Positions 40,831 to 49,605 of a DNA stretch of 64,000 nt are shown here, one piece after another. The DNA is from Skermania sp. ID1734. Lineage in GTDB: Bacteria; Actinomycetota; Actinomycetes; Mycobacteriales; Mycobacteriaceae. The stretch spans positions 85,824-149,823 of the forward strand of contig NZ_VLIY01000014.1 in NCBI RefSeq assembly GCF_007489285.1. The letters are read 5' to 3'. The notes beneath the pieces were generated by a model. The model was given only the letters and a program-made list of their open reading frames with translations, had not been told where the DNA came from and made no database searches. The first letter of the stretch is position 1; every line of letters starts with the position of its first letter. Made by a program: the position numbers and the translations under genes.

Positions 40831-41979
40831 ATGACCGAGGCATTCATCATCGACGCGGTGCGCACCGCGGTCGGCAAGCGCAATGGCGCGTTGGCGGGCA
40901 CCCATCCGGCCGATCTGGGCGCCGCTATTCTCACCGGCCTGGTCGAGCGCGTCGGCGTCGACCCGGGTGCCGTGGACGACGTCATCTTCGGCTGTGTGGA
41001 CGCGGTCGGCCCGCAGGCCGGAAATATTGCCCGCACCGCATGGTTGGCGGCCGGCTACCCCGACGAAGTGCCCGGCGTGACCGTCGATCGGCAATGCGGG
41101 TCGAGTCAGCAGGCGATTCATTTTGGGGCCCAGGCGATAATGAGCGGCACCGCTGATCTGATCATCGCCGGTGGCGTGCAGAACATGAGCGCGATTCCCA
41201 TCTCGGCGGCGATGCTGGCCGGACGCGAGTACGGGTTCGAGACGCCGTTCAAGGGTTCCGTCGGGTGGGACAAACGCTATGGGAACGAAGAGGTTTCCCA
41301 ATTCCATGGCGCCGAACTGATTGCACACAAGTGGGACATCAGTCGGGAAGACATGGAGCGCTGGGCCCTGCGTAGTCATGAGCGGGCACGCGCGGCGATC
41401 GCCGACGGTAAGTTTCAGCGCGAAATCATCCCGGTTGGCGAGTTTGCGGTCGACGAGGGACCGCGCGAAACCAGTCTCGAAAAGATGGCGGCACTGAAGA
41501 CGCTGGTGGAGGACGGCCGTCTCACCGCTGCCGTGGCCAGCCAGATCTCTGACGGTGCCAGCGCCACGCTGCTCGCGTCGGAGCAGGCGGTGGCCCAGCA
41601 CAACCTGACGCCGCGTGCCCGGATTCATCATGTGAGTGCCCGCGGGTCAGACCCGATCTACATGCTCACCGGCCCGATCCCCGCCACCCAGCACGCGCTG
41701 GCTCGATCGGGACTGACGATCGACGACATCGACGTCATCGAGATCAACGAAGCCTTTGCGCCGGTGGTGCTCTCGTGGTTAAAGGACACTGGTGCGGACC
41801 CCGAGCGGGTCAACGTCAACGGCGGTGCGATCGCGCTCGGGCACCCGCTCGGCGCCACCGGGGCAAAGCTTTTCGCAACGCTGCTCAACGAGCTCGATCG
41901 GGTCGGCGGACGCTACGGTCTGCTCACCATTTGCGAGGGCGGCGGCACCGCGAACGCGTCGATCATCGAACGCTTGTAG
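40831..41979 (+). CDS. fadA6: Thiolase FadA6
   Basis: 382 residues. Thiolase triad: Cys89 ([12 protein letters not shown]), His338 ([13 protein letters not shown]) and Cys368 ([12 protein letters not shown]). It cleaves the 3-ketoacyl-CoA formed after IpdAB opens the last ring (MeDODA-CoA to MOODA-CoA and acetyl-CoA in the published scheme). ATG 40831. It ends 2 bases before the convergent DUF222 gene. Confidence 0.93.
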   Translation: MTEAFIIDAVRTAVGKRNGALAGTHPADLGAAILTGLVERVGVDPGAVDDVIFGCVDAVGPQAGNIARTAWLAAGYPDEVPGVTVDRQCGSSQQAIHFGAQAIMSGTADLIIAGGVQNMSAIPISAAMLAGREYGFETPFKGSVGWDKRYGNEEVSQFHGAELIAHKWDISREDMERWALRSHERARAAIADGKFQREIIPVGEFAVDEGPRETSLEKMAALKTLVEDGRLTAAVASQISDGASATLLASEQAVAQHNLTPRARIHHVSARGSDPIYMLTGPIPATQHALARSGLTIDDIDVIEINEAFAPVVLSWLKDTGADPERVNVNGGAIALGHPLGATGAKLFATLLNELDRVGGRYGLLTICEGGGTANASIIERL

Positions 41980-41981
41980 AT

Positions 41982-43331
41982 CTACGCGGCATCCTCATAC
42001 GTGATGTCGTAGAACAGTCCCGCAAGGTGCCGTTCCACTACGCCCACGATATTTATCTGTTCGAGCGGCCTCGGCAAAGGTGGTGCGACCGAACGGTATT
42101 GATGTCCGGTTGGTGTGGTGAGTGTGTAGACGTGCGGCTCGCCGGGCGGTGTCGGTTCTGGTTTGGCGTCAAAGCCCTCGCCTTGTTCGGCGTAGTTGCA
42201 AGCTTCGCAGAGTCCGGCGCCGTTATCGGCGGTCGTAGCGCCACCGCTCTCGTAGGCTGTGATGTGGTCTCGGTGCCGGATCGGAGCATCGCACCACGGC
42301 GTTCGGCAGACACGATCGCGGGTGTCGATCAACCGAGCGAGCGCGGTGGGGAAGCATCGGGATTTCGACTCCATCGCGGTCAGGGTCCCAGTTTTCGGCG
42401 TTGCGTAGACCTTCCGGAGTTCGGCGCGTGAGTCGGCGGCGGCGTCTTTGGCCCAGTGCCGGGCCAATCCAGCCGGGATGGGACCGTAGCCGGGCACATA
42501 GCCAGGCTCGGTGCCGTCAGCGAAGAGCACTTCGTCCGAGACGATCAGGTTGACGCTGACAGGTACCGCGTTGGCCGACGCGATGCCAGTGACTCGTTCG
42601 GTGAGCAGGTCAGCCATTATCTGCCCGTGGCCGCGGTTGTCGCCGGCGGCGCGAATGGCTTTGGCGTCGCGGTCGAGGGTGGCATAAATGCAGACGGCTT
42701 GTTTTACCGGTAGCAGCGCTGTCAGATAGGCCATCGTGTCGGGGGCGGCACGGGTGGTGACGCACCGGTCGCCTTCCGCTTTGCGGGCGCGCTTGACCAT
42801 GGCCTCCGCGTCATAGCGGGCGGCGAGTTCACGGGCTTTGGCCCGCAGCCTTCGGTCACCGAGTCCTTCCACGGTGCCGGGGTCCGCGCAGAGCTCGGCG
42901 TCGATTGCCATGCGATCTTCGCGTGTCAGACAGGCGGTTTCGCAGACCAGGATGGTCGCGCGCCATTCACTGAGCAGACCGCGTTCGAGCAAGCGCAGGG
43001 TGTGCGGCATCTCGTGTACCAACGCGCGGGCCATACCAAGGTGCCGACTCCCCTTGTGGGTGGAGTCGCGGCGAGCCAGCGCGACTTCCATGCCGATACC
43101 GCGTCCCTGCTGATCGGCGGGTACGCCGCGCTGAGCGCGCTCACGCCGACGGGATTCGTCCAGGTCAGCTGTTGTCTTGGCTTGGGCTGCAGCACAACAG
43201 GATTTGAGCTCTTCAAGCTCGGTGAGCAGATCTATGCGTGCAGCGTCATCGATATCGCGATCGAGTGTTGCGAGGTTCTGGCGCAGATCGGCGATCGCGT
43301 CGAATATTGGTTGTCCCCCCGAATGGTCCAT
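41982..43331 (-). CDS. DUF222/HNH endonuclease-domain protein (13E12 repeat family), LexA-controlled
   Basis: 449 residues. N-terminal DUF222 region (LTELEELKSCCAAAQAKTTADL, VALARRDSTHKGSRHLGMAR, PHTLRLLERGLLSEWRA) and C-terminal HNH motif (CRTPWCDAPIRHRDHITAYE, GGATTADNGAGLCEACN) with the Cys/His set of HNH nucleases. It belongs to the 13E12 multicopy family of mycobacteria; its function is not established. The start is ATG 43331. A -10-like TACGCT (43338-43343) lies 7-12 bases before it, implying a leaderless mRNA, with a LexA box next to it. Confidence 0.88.
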   Translation of the reverse strand: MDHSGGQPIFDAIADLRQNLATLDRDIDDAARIDLLTELEELKSCCAAAQAKTTADLDESRRRERAQRGVPADQQGRGIGMEVALARRDSTHKGSRHLGMARALVHEMPHTLRLLERGLLSEWRATILVCETACLTREDRMAIDAELCADPGTVEGLGDRRLRAKARELAARYDAEAMVKRARKAEGDRCVTTRAAPDTMAYLTALLPVKQAVCIYATLDRDAKAIRAAGDNRGHGQIMADLLTERVTGIASANAVPVSVNLIVSDEVLFADGTEPGYVPGYGPIPAGLARHWAKDAAADSRAELRKVYATPKTGTLTAMESKSRCFPTALARLIDTRDRVCRTPWCDAPIRHRDHITAYESGGATTADNGAGLCEACNYAEQGEGFDAKPEPTPPGEPHVYTLTTPTGHQYRSVAPPLPRPLEQINIVGVVERHLAGLFYDITYEDAA

Positions 43332-43344
43332 GGCACCAGCGTAT

Positions 43345-43360
43345 ACGAACAAACGTTCGA
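43345..43360. promoter_or_regulatory. LexA (SOS) box upstream of the DUF222/HNH gene
   Basis: ACGAACAAACGTTCGA matches the mycobacterial SOS box TCGAAC-N4-GTTCGA with one end mismatch. It sits just upstream of a -10-like element for the gene starting at 43331, so DNA damage should induce it. Confidence 0.8.
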
Positions 43361-43373
43361 GAGCAATTGCTTT

Positions 43374-44768
43374 TTATCGCCGACGCAAAGTCAAGCGAAA
43401 CCCCTCCGGCAACATCGTCAGCCGCTCGGCGACCCGCAGTTGATATTCCGGCTCACCCGCGATGTGGTAGCGCTGCAGGATGGTGCCGAGCACCAGCACC
43501 GCTTCATGAATCGCGAACTGCCTTCCGATACAGGCGCGTTCGCCGGTTCCGAAGGGTTTGTAAATGTGCGGGGCGCGGCCCTTGACGTGCTCGGGCAAAA
43601 ACCGATCGGGATTGAATTCTGTGGCGTCGGGTCCCCAGATCGGGTCACGGTGCAGCGCCGGAATGATCACCAGCACACCGTCGCCGGCTTTCATCGGGTA
43701 CCTGCCAGCCAGCAGTGTGTCCTGTTTCGCCTCGCGGGCGTACACGGGCGCGGTCGGCCACAACCGCAGCGACTCATCGAGGACGCGGCGGACGTAGCGC
43801 AGCTTCGCGACCTGTTCGAAGCCCGGGCGTTCGGTTCCCCATACCGCATCAACCTCGGCGGTCGCCTGTGCCAGCACGTCCGGATGCCGCGACAGGTAAT
43901 AGAGCGCGAAGGACAGTGCCCCCGAGGTTGTTTCATGACCGGCAACCAAGAACGTGATGACCTGGAAACGGATATTGCGATCGTCGAGCTGATCCGGATC
44001 TTGTTCGCGCTGCGCTCGCATCATCAACTCGAGCAGGTCCTCCGGGCGCGGGCCGGTGGATTCGCGGCGCTCTCGGATCACGTCGTCGACCACGCCGAAC
44101 ATGTATTGCAGCCGCTGTTCGTTGCGGCGATCAGCATTGCGCCACAAGAGATCCCCGACAACCGGCGGCGCCAGGAAGGTCCGCAGCTGCGCGTGGCGCA
44201 GCGCGCCGACCATGGCGTCGACAAAGGGATGCGGCCGCTCTCGGCGGAACGAATCGAAGGGGTGGCTGAACCCGGTGCGGCCGATGGTTTCCAGCGTCAA
44301 CTTCGTCATGTCCGGCGACACGTCGACCGGAGCCACCCCGGCGTGCTGGTCCCAATACCGGGTCAGTTCACCGGCAACATCCAGCATGGTCTGGTGGTAG
44401 CTGCGCATCGCCGACTGGGTGAAGGCCGGCCGCAGTAGGTTGTGCGCCTTGCGCCAGTTGGGCTCGGAACTGTACGCCGTGAAGAGGCCATCGCCGCCGA
44501 TCGGTCGCAGGGCAGCGACAGCGGGGGAGAGGAACTTGCCGAAGCGCTTTTCATCGGAGAGGTCGGCCACCAAGTCCGGGCCGGATGCCAGCACGATTCG
44601 CCGGTTGAAGATCTTGCGCTCGAAGATCGGACCGATGGTGCGCGCCGTCTCGGTGATGCTCTGGATCGGCGTCCGGGGCCGCATGCCCAGCAGATCGCCG
44701 AGCAGCGGAAGGCGATGTGGCGGATGTGGGACTGCCGGTGCCTGCGCGTCCAGTAGATCAACGGTCAT
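43374..44768 (-). CDS. Cytochrome P450, CYP102-like (P450-BM3 heme-domain type) without reductase domain
   Basis: 464 residues. P450-BM3-like signatures: VAALRPIGGDGLFTAYSSEP, PNWRKAHNLLRPAFTQSAM, I-helix FLVAGHETTSGALSFALYYL, ESLRLWPTAPVYAREAKQDT and heme loop YKPFGTGERACIGRQFAIHE with Cys413; the C-terminus LTMLPEGFRLTLR resembles the BM3 heme-domain end. In BM3 a reductase is fused; here the protein ends and no reductase is nearby. Fatty acids are the likely substrate class. ATG 44768 has GGAGG 7 bases upstream. Divergent from a TetR gene, probably its regulator. Confidence 0.87.
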   Translation of the reverse strand: MTVDLLDAQAPAVPHPPHRLPLLGDLLGMRPRTPIQSITETARTIGPIFERKIFNRRIVLASGPDLVADLSDEKRFGKFLSPAVAALRPIGGDGLFTAYSSEPNWRKAHNLLRPAFTQSAMRSYHQTMLDVAGELTRYWDQHAGVAPVDVSPDMTKLTLETIGRTGFSHPFDSFRRERPHPFVDAMVGALRHAQLRTFLAPPVVGDLLWRNADRRNEQRLQYMFGVVDDVIRERRESTGPRPEDLLELMMRAQREQDPDQLDDRNIRFQVITFLVAGHETTSGALSFALYYLSRHPDVLAQATAEVDAVWGTERPGFEQVAKLRYVRRVLDESLRLWPTAPVYAREAKQDTLLAGRYPMKAGDGVLVIIPALHRDPIWGPDATEFNPDRFLPEHVKGRAPHIYKPFGTGERACIGRQFAIHEAVLVLGTILQRYHIAGEPEYQLRVAERLTMLPEGFRLTLRRR

Positions 44769-44845
44769 GGCCAACCTCCGCTGCTGAACTGACGTATAGT
44801 AAGCAACGTACCCCCTATTGAATCCATGTCAAGTAGAATTCGTCC

Positions 44846-45448
44846 GTGAGCACTGCGCGCCGTCGTCTCGATCCGGAGCAGCGGCGTGCGCAACTCTTGG
44901 ACATCGGCGCGCGGTTGTTTGCCGAGCATCCCTACGAAGATGTCTGGATCGAAGAGGTCGCCGAACTCGCCGGTGTCTCCCGTGGCCTGCTCTACCACTA
45001 TTTTCCGAACAAGCGCGACTTCTTCGCGGCGATCGTTCAGCGAGCGTCGGACCAACTGCTGTCCGCCACCGAGATCGATCCGAACCTACCCATGGCCGAA
45101 CAGGTTTCGGCTGGCCTCGACGCCTACATCGAGCACTTCATCAAGAACCCCCATGGCGTGCTCGCCGTGAATCGCGGTGCACTGTCTGGTGATCAGACGA
45201 TCCAGGCCATCATCGACGACGAACTCGCGGTGTTGCGTCGGCGTATGCTCGACGCACTGGCGCTGCACGGGCACGAGCGCGATGTCGCCGGTGCTGCGGT
45301 GCTGGGCTGGCTGGCATTCACTCGGGCCGTCTGCGTCAACTGGGTTGCCCAGCAGACGATGTCGCGCGACGAAGTGCGCGAGCTGTGCCTGCGGACCCTC
45401 GTTGGAGCGCTGGGTTCGACGGTGCACCTGGAGGAGCCGCCACGCTGA
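44846..45448 (+). CDS. TetR-family regulator beside the CYP102-like gene
   Basis: 200 residues. Helix-turn-helix WIEEVAELAGVSRGLLYHYF with KRDFFAAIV after it; ligand domain IEHFIKNPHGVLAVNRGALS resembles fatty-acid- or lipid-responsive TetR proteins. GTG start 44846. The 77-base divergent gap to the P450 gene suggests it represses that gene, in the manner of BM3R1-type regulators. No clear palindrome was found there. It converges on the reverse transcriptase gene with a 6-base gap. Confidence 0.85.
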   Translation: MSTARRRLDPEQRRAQLLDIGARLFAEHPYEDVWIEEVAELAGVSRGLLYHYFPNKRDFFAAIVQRASDQLLSATEIDPNLPMAEQVSAGLDAYIEHFIKNPHGVLAVNRGALSGDQTIQAIIDDELAVLRRRMLDALALHGHERDVAGAAVLGWLAFTRAVCVNWVAQQTMSRDEVRELCLRTLVGALGSTVHLEEPPR

Positions 45449-45454
45449 TGCCCT

Positions 45455-46864
45455 TCAGTCCCAGTCCACGAGCTCAGCCATGGCCAGTAATCGTTGTCGA
45501 CGCGCAGGGCTGGTCTCACCGATCCAGGCGATGAGGCCGTAGACATGCGATCGGAAGTCGTTGTGTCCCTGCCTGTTCTGCGCCGCAGCGCCGGTGCGCT
45601 GACAGTTGTGCAACAGCGCCCTAACCTGATCGTAGGCGTAACGGGGAGCAGCCGGACGGTTGTTGACGACTAGGCCCGCCAGGATTTGACGCTGATGTTG
45701 TCGCCGTACAGAGGTTTTCGCCGGGTTAACGAGGAAACCCTCGGCTTCAGCGATGCGCGTCACCGCCCAAACGGCCGAATCGGCATCCATTGTTCCCGAC
45801 AGCGCAAGGTCATCGGCATAGCGCGTATACGCCAGGCCGCTGCGGCGCGCGTACCCGGAAATGCGCCGGTCGAGGTTACGCGCAACAAGATTGGCGAGAC
45901 GCGGTGAGGTCGGCGCGCCCTGCGGAAGGTGCGGGACTCGCAGCAGCGTCCGCTGGCGATGATCCAGCCCACGCAGCGGTGCGATCGCGGACGCATGAGT
46001 GCAGAGGTCGGCCAATGCGGTCGCGACCGAATCGGGGTAGCCACACGCGCGGAAAACAGCCCGGACCCGCGCGACGGTGATGCTGGAAAAGAAATCCCGA
46101 AGGTCGACGCGGACCACGACGTCGGCTTGCGCGTGTGGCATCGCAAACGTCTCAGCGCTGCGGCCCTTCTCGAATCCGTGGCAGCTAGGGTGGGCCGGAA
46201 TCCCCGAGAGTATGCGCCGGTTGATGGTCCGTTGAATTTCGCGCAGTCGGGGCTTGGGTGCCTCGACCAGTCGCACGCCCGTCGATTTGGGTAGCCGTCG
46301 ATATCGGTAGTGCGACAGTGGTTCCCGCGCGGTGCGTAGCCAGCCACCGTGGTCGGCAAACCACTCCAATTCTGCAGTTGTCAGATTGAGCATCGTCGCC
46401 AGTGCACCGCAATCCAGAATTTCGGGGACGCCAAAGCGCAACCCGCCCGGTTCGCCTTCAGGTGCGACCACAGTCTCCGGCAACTCAGGGAGGTCAGCGA
46501 GGACCGCCTGCAAGGTAGTTTGCGGATCGATTGGCTCCCTAGGAATTAAGCCGACCACCCGCAAGGCGAGGGACTCCGCTTCGACAGGGTCGATGATCGC
46601 TGCAAACGCCTCGGCCAGTTCGCTGTGCCGCCACCGAAAACCGCCGCGCGCAAATTCATCGGCGAGAGCGTGCGCGACGGCTGGTGAGACGGCGCGAGGC
46701 GTCATACGGCGTGTGCGGCGGTGGGGCGACCAAAAACTATCGTCCTTGGCGCCGTGTAGCTCGCGCAGCGCGCCGAGCGGCTCCGGACGCTGTGCCCAAC
46801 TGATGATGTGCACCCAGGGGTTGCCCCTGAGGAGGGCCTGATCGACCCACGCTCGCCCCACCAC
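45455..46864 (-). CDS. Retron-type reverse transcriptase, solitary, downstream of ipdC
   Basis: 469 residues. RT motifs in order: YRYRRLPKSTGVRLVEAPKP with IQRTINRRIL (about 186-219), HGFEKGRSAETFAMPHA (229-245), motif A VRVDLRDFFSSI (251-262), motif B QGAPTSPRLANLVARNLD (315-332), catalytic YADDLALSG (349-357), then ILAGLVVNNRP (394-404) in the place of the retron VTG motif and a thumb region ending LLAMAELVDW. An N-terminal extension of about 180 residues has normal high-GC third positions, so it is probably coding. Start GTG 46864 (or 46861); ATG 46705 is the alternative. Only 37 bases separate it from ipdC and 6 from the convergent TetR gene, leaving no space for a separate msr-msd RNA. 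Likely a member of a non-canonical RT group; a defence role is speculation. Confidence 0.88.
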   Translation of the reverse strand: MVGRAWVDQALLRGNPWVHIISWAQRPEPLGALRELHGAKDDSFWSPHRRTRRMTPRAVSPAVAHALADEFARGGFRWRHSELAEAFAAIIDPVEAESLALRVVGLIPREPIDPQTTLQAVLADLPELPETVVAPEGEPGGLRFGVPEILDCGALATMLNLTTAELEWFADHGGWLRTAREPLSHYRYRRLPKSTGVRLVEAPKPRLREIQRTINRRILSGIPAHPSCHGFEKGRSAETFAMPHAQADVVVRVDLRDFFSSITVARVRAVFRACGYPDSVATALADLCTHASAIAPLRGLDHRQRTLLRVPHLPQGAPTSPRLANLVARNLDRRISGYARRSGLAYTRYADDLALSGTMDADSAVWAVTRIAEAEGFLVNPAKTSVRRQHQRQILAGLVVNNRPAAPRYAYDQVRALLHNCQRTGAAAQNRQGHNDFRSHVYGLIAWIGETSPARRQRLLAMAELVDWD

Positions 46865-46901
46865 CGTCGCACGGGGCTCTACCCTGCCACATACCAGTCC
46901 G

Positions 46902-47963
46902 CTACGTCGGCAGCTTGCTCAGTTCCTCGATCCGCAAAACTGCGTCCGCGACTATCCGCTCGATCAACTCTTTACAGCTCGGCAGATCATCGAGCATCCC
47001 GACAACCTGGCCTGAGGCCAGCACGCCGGCATGGGTGTTGCCCTCGACGAGTCCGGCCCGCAACAACATCGGCGTATTGGCCGCCATGATCACCTGCGAC
47101 CAGGTGAGTTCCTTGCCCTTCTTCATGGCCAGCCCATCGCGAATCATGGCCGACCACTTCATGCCCGTCATCTTCTTGAACTTCGCGGCATTGCTCACCG
47201 CGGCAACGAGTCCACGGGTGCTCCCGGAATGCTCGAGTTTGTCGACCAGCTCGGTATTGAGCACCCGGTGCGGCATTCCGTCGACCTTGAACGAGACCGT
47301 GGTGTCTTGCAGTCCCCGGCGCAGGTACTCCTGCTTGACCGCGTCCGGCACCGTGCTGTCGGTGGTCAGCAGGAATCGAGTGCCCATTGCGATCCCGGCG
47401 GCACCGTAGGCCAGGGCTGCCGCAAGGCCGCGCCCGTCGAAGAATCCGCCGGCGGCCACCACCGGGATGTCCACGGCATCGAGGACCGAGGGCAGCAGCA
47501 ACGTGGTTGCAACAGGCCCAGTGTGGCCGCCGCCCTCGCCACCCTGCACGATCACGGCATCGGCCCCCCACGCCGCGACCTTCCTGGCATGCTTGGCGGC
47601 GCCGATCGACGGAATCACAATGACGCCGGCATCTTTGAGCCGTTCGATCAGTTCTTGCTTGGGCGCCAACGCAAAAGAGGCGACCCGCACGTTCTCGCGG
47701 ATCATCAGCTCGATGCGTTGCGCCGCATCGGTAGCGTCCGCGCGAATGTTGACGCCGAAGGGCTTATCCGTGAGCCCCTTGGTCTTTGCTATCGCCGCCT
47801 CGAGCTCGGCGTAGGTCATGGTGGCCGACGCCAAAATTCCCAGGCCGCCCGCGTTTGCTGTGCCCGCAACGAGGCGCGGGCCGGCCACCCAGCCCATGCC
47901 GGTCTGGACGACGGGGTGCTCGACGCCTACCAGCTCGGTCAGCGCGGTGCGCAAGGTGCTCAT
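46902..47963 (-). CDS. ipdC: IpdC, flavin-dependent (nitronate monooxygenase-like) reductase of HIP degradation
   Basis: 353 residues (M. tuberculosis IpdC 355). TIM barrel of the NMO/2-nitropropane dioxygenase type: HPVVQTGMGWVAGPRLVAGT, GGLGILASATMTY, VIVQGGEGGGHTGPVATTLL and GAAGIAMGTRFLLTTDS. IpdC acts on CoA-linked ring C/D intermediates together with IpdAB. ATG 47963 overlaps the ipdB stop by 4 bases. Followed by the reverse transcriptase gene instead of fdxB. Confidence 0.92.
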   Translation of the reverse strand: MSTLRTALTELVGVEHPVVQTGMGWVAGPRLVAGTANAGGLGILASATMTYAELEAAIAKTKGLTDKPFGVNIRADATDAAQRIELMIRENVRVASFALAPKQELIERLKDAGVIVIPSIGAAKHARKVAAWGADAVIVQGGEGGGHTGPVATTLLLPSVLDAVDIPVVAAGGFFDGRGLAAALAYGAAGIAMGTRFLLTTDSTVPDAVKQEYLRRGLQDTTVSFKVDGMPHRVLNTELVDKLEHSGSTRGLVAAVSNAAKFKKMTGMKWSAMIRDGLAMKKGKELTWSQVIMAANTPMLLRAGLVEGNTHAGVLASGQVVGMLDDLPSCKELIERIVADAVLRIEELSKLPT

Positions 47964-48718
47964 TGGGGTACCTCCCGGTTGCGAATTCCGCGGGGGTCGA
48001 TGACTTCTCGGATCAACCGCAGTTCCTCATCGGTGGGGTAGCGGGTGGGCTCGGCCTCGTGCAGTCCGGCGATCTCGAACGAGGTATTCGCCGCAACCTC
48101 ATCGGCGGTCACTCCGGGGTGCAAACTGAGCGCCCGCATCGTGTGGCCGGGACCGCCGAAGTCGAAGACGCCGAGGTTGGTGACCACGCGGTGGATGTGC
48201 AGATAGCGAAATGCCGGATTGCTTGGATCTATCTTGTCGTACCCGACACCGCAGACGATGTCGACCTGCTCGCAGAACACCCGACTGGAATGCTTCGGCA
48301 CCCAATAACTGGTGGCGTGGTTGATCGTATTTCCGGGTGCGCCGCGGGAGCCGAACATCTGCCGCGTCGGATGCTGCAGCGGGCCGAATGCGGACAGGTT
48401 CTGATTTCCGTAGCGGTCAATCTGATTGGCGCCCATGACCACATGCCGGCGTCCGGACGCAACGACATCGAACACCTTCCGGAACGGTATCCAGCCCTCG
48501 ATGGCACCTTTGTCGCCCAGCGCCGGCGTCTCTGCCATGAGCAGCGCCTCGCCGTCGGAGAGCAGTAGATCCGGTTCCGTCGTCAGCTTGGCCAACCGCG
48601 CACCGATGCTCGGCAGCGTCGCCATCGGACTCGCCATGATTTCACCAGCGCCGGAGAATATTTCCGCACAGGCGACCGCGCAGATCTCGGCGCGGGTGGT
48701 ATCAGTTGTGGTGGTCAT
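47960..48718 (-). CDS. ipdB: COCHEA-CoA hydrolase, beta subunit
   Basis: 252 residues. CoA-transferase family I fold: AEIFSGAGEIMASPMATLPS, GEALLMAETPALGDKG, RRHVVMGANQIDRYGNQNLS. With IpdA it hydrolyses the last carbocycle (COCHEA-CoA) in steroid degradation rather than transferring CoA. ATG 48718 overlaps the ipdA stop by 4 bases. Confidence 0.92.
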   Translation of the reverse strand: MTTTTDTTRAEICAVACAEIFSGAGEIMASPMATLPSIGARLAKLTTEPDLLLSDGEALLMAETPALGDKGAIEGWIPFRKVFDVVASGRRHVVMGANQIDRYGNQNLSAFGPLQHPTRQMFGSRGAPGNTINHATSYWVPKHSSRVFCEQVDIVCGVGYDKIDPSNPAFRYLHIHRVVTNLGVFDFGGPGHTMRALSLHPGVTADEVAANTSFEIAGLHEAEPTRYPTDEELRLIREVIDPRGIRNREVPQ

Positions 48719-49605
48719 CGGGTGCCTTCCTGAGCGAACCTGCGCACGGCCGCTTGATAGTCGTCCTCGCCGCCGCTCAGATACTGCTCGACAAACTCTT
48801 GCCACGTCGCCGCATCCTTTGCCGACTCGACGTAGTGACGCTGGAATTTCTCGTCGCGTTCGTAATCGTTTGCCCCGAGGGTGAAATGGGCGCCGTTGGG
48901 CGCCTCAACCACGGCGTCGACCATCATCCGGTTGAGCAGAAGTGACTGCGGTGGAACCGACTTCACCAGTTCCTCGGTGCTCACCACACGCTCGACCGAA
49001 AGGTACCGACGATCGGCAGCCATGCAGAACAGGTCATCGAAATACGGATCGACACCTGTATAGGCGGCATTGCCATGGGCGTCACCGAGATTGAGATGCA
49101 CAAATGCCGCGTCTAGTCGCAGCGCCGGCATCGCGACCACCGTCTCAACCTGTCCATTGCTGTCGGGATACGGTGAGGTGACAGTGCGTAATTCGTCGCC
49201 CCAGAAATTCATGACATCGGAACCGAGGCCGGCGCGAATCGGCAGAAACGGCAGGCGTGCGGCAGCCGCCTCGAGCCCGCATTTCAGCATGCCCTCGTCC
49301 ATCTCCCGGGCCTCGATCGCGCCGCTGGTGCGGGCACGCGCGAACCAGGGATCGTAAAACGGCGGCGAATCCAGCGACACAAAACCGTAGTAGGCCTTGC
49401 GGACCTTGCCTGCAGAACACAGCAATCCGAGGTCGGGGCCGCCGTAGGTGACCACGGTGAGGTCGGTGATGTCGGTTCGCAGCAGCGCCCTTATGAACGC
49501 CATCGGCTTGCGTCGCGAACCCCATCCGCCGATGCCGATCGTCATGCCGCTGCGCAGTTCACCCACAGCCTCGTCGAGCGTCGTTCTCTTATCGCGCATC
49601 CTCAC
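48715..49605 (-). CDS. ipdA: COCHEA-CoA hydrolase, alpha subunit
   Basis: 296 residues. Family I CoA-transferase start DEAVGELRSGMTIGIGGWGS, then VTYGGPDLGLLCSAGKVRKA, GLGSDVMNFWGDELRTV, AFVHLNLGDAHGNAAYTG. IpdA and IpdB together open the D-ring-derived ring. The GTG at 49605 overlaps the echA20 stop by 4 bases; ATG 49599 two codons later is possible. Confidence 0.92.
   Translation of the reverse strand: MRMRDKRTTLDEAVGELRSGMTIGIGGWGSRRKPMAFIRALLRTDITDLTVVTYGGPDLGLLCSAGKVRKAYYGFVSLDSPPFYDPWFARARTSGAIEAREMDEGMLKCGLEAAAARLPFLPIRAGLGSDVMNFWGDELRTVTSPYPDSNGQVETVVAMPALRLDAAFVHLNLGDAHGNAAYTGVDPYFDDLFCMAADRRYLSVERVVSTEELVKSVPPQSLLLNRMMVDAVVEAPNGAHFTLGANDYERDEKFQRHYVESAKDAATWQEFVEQYLSGGEDDYQAAVRRFAQEGTR

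Noticed and set aside
46815..46829. Hairpin CAGGGG-TTG-CCCCTG as part of a retron msr/msd RNA
   Set aside because: It is only 6 base pairs, lies within the coding-like N-terminal extension of the RT gene, and no longer paired structure or branching-G context could be seen nearby.
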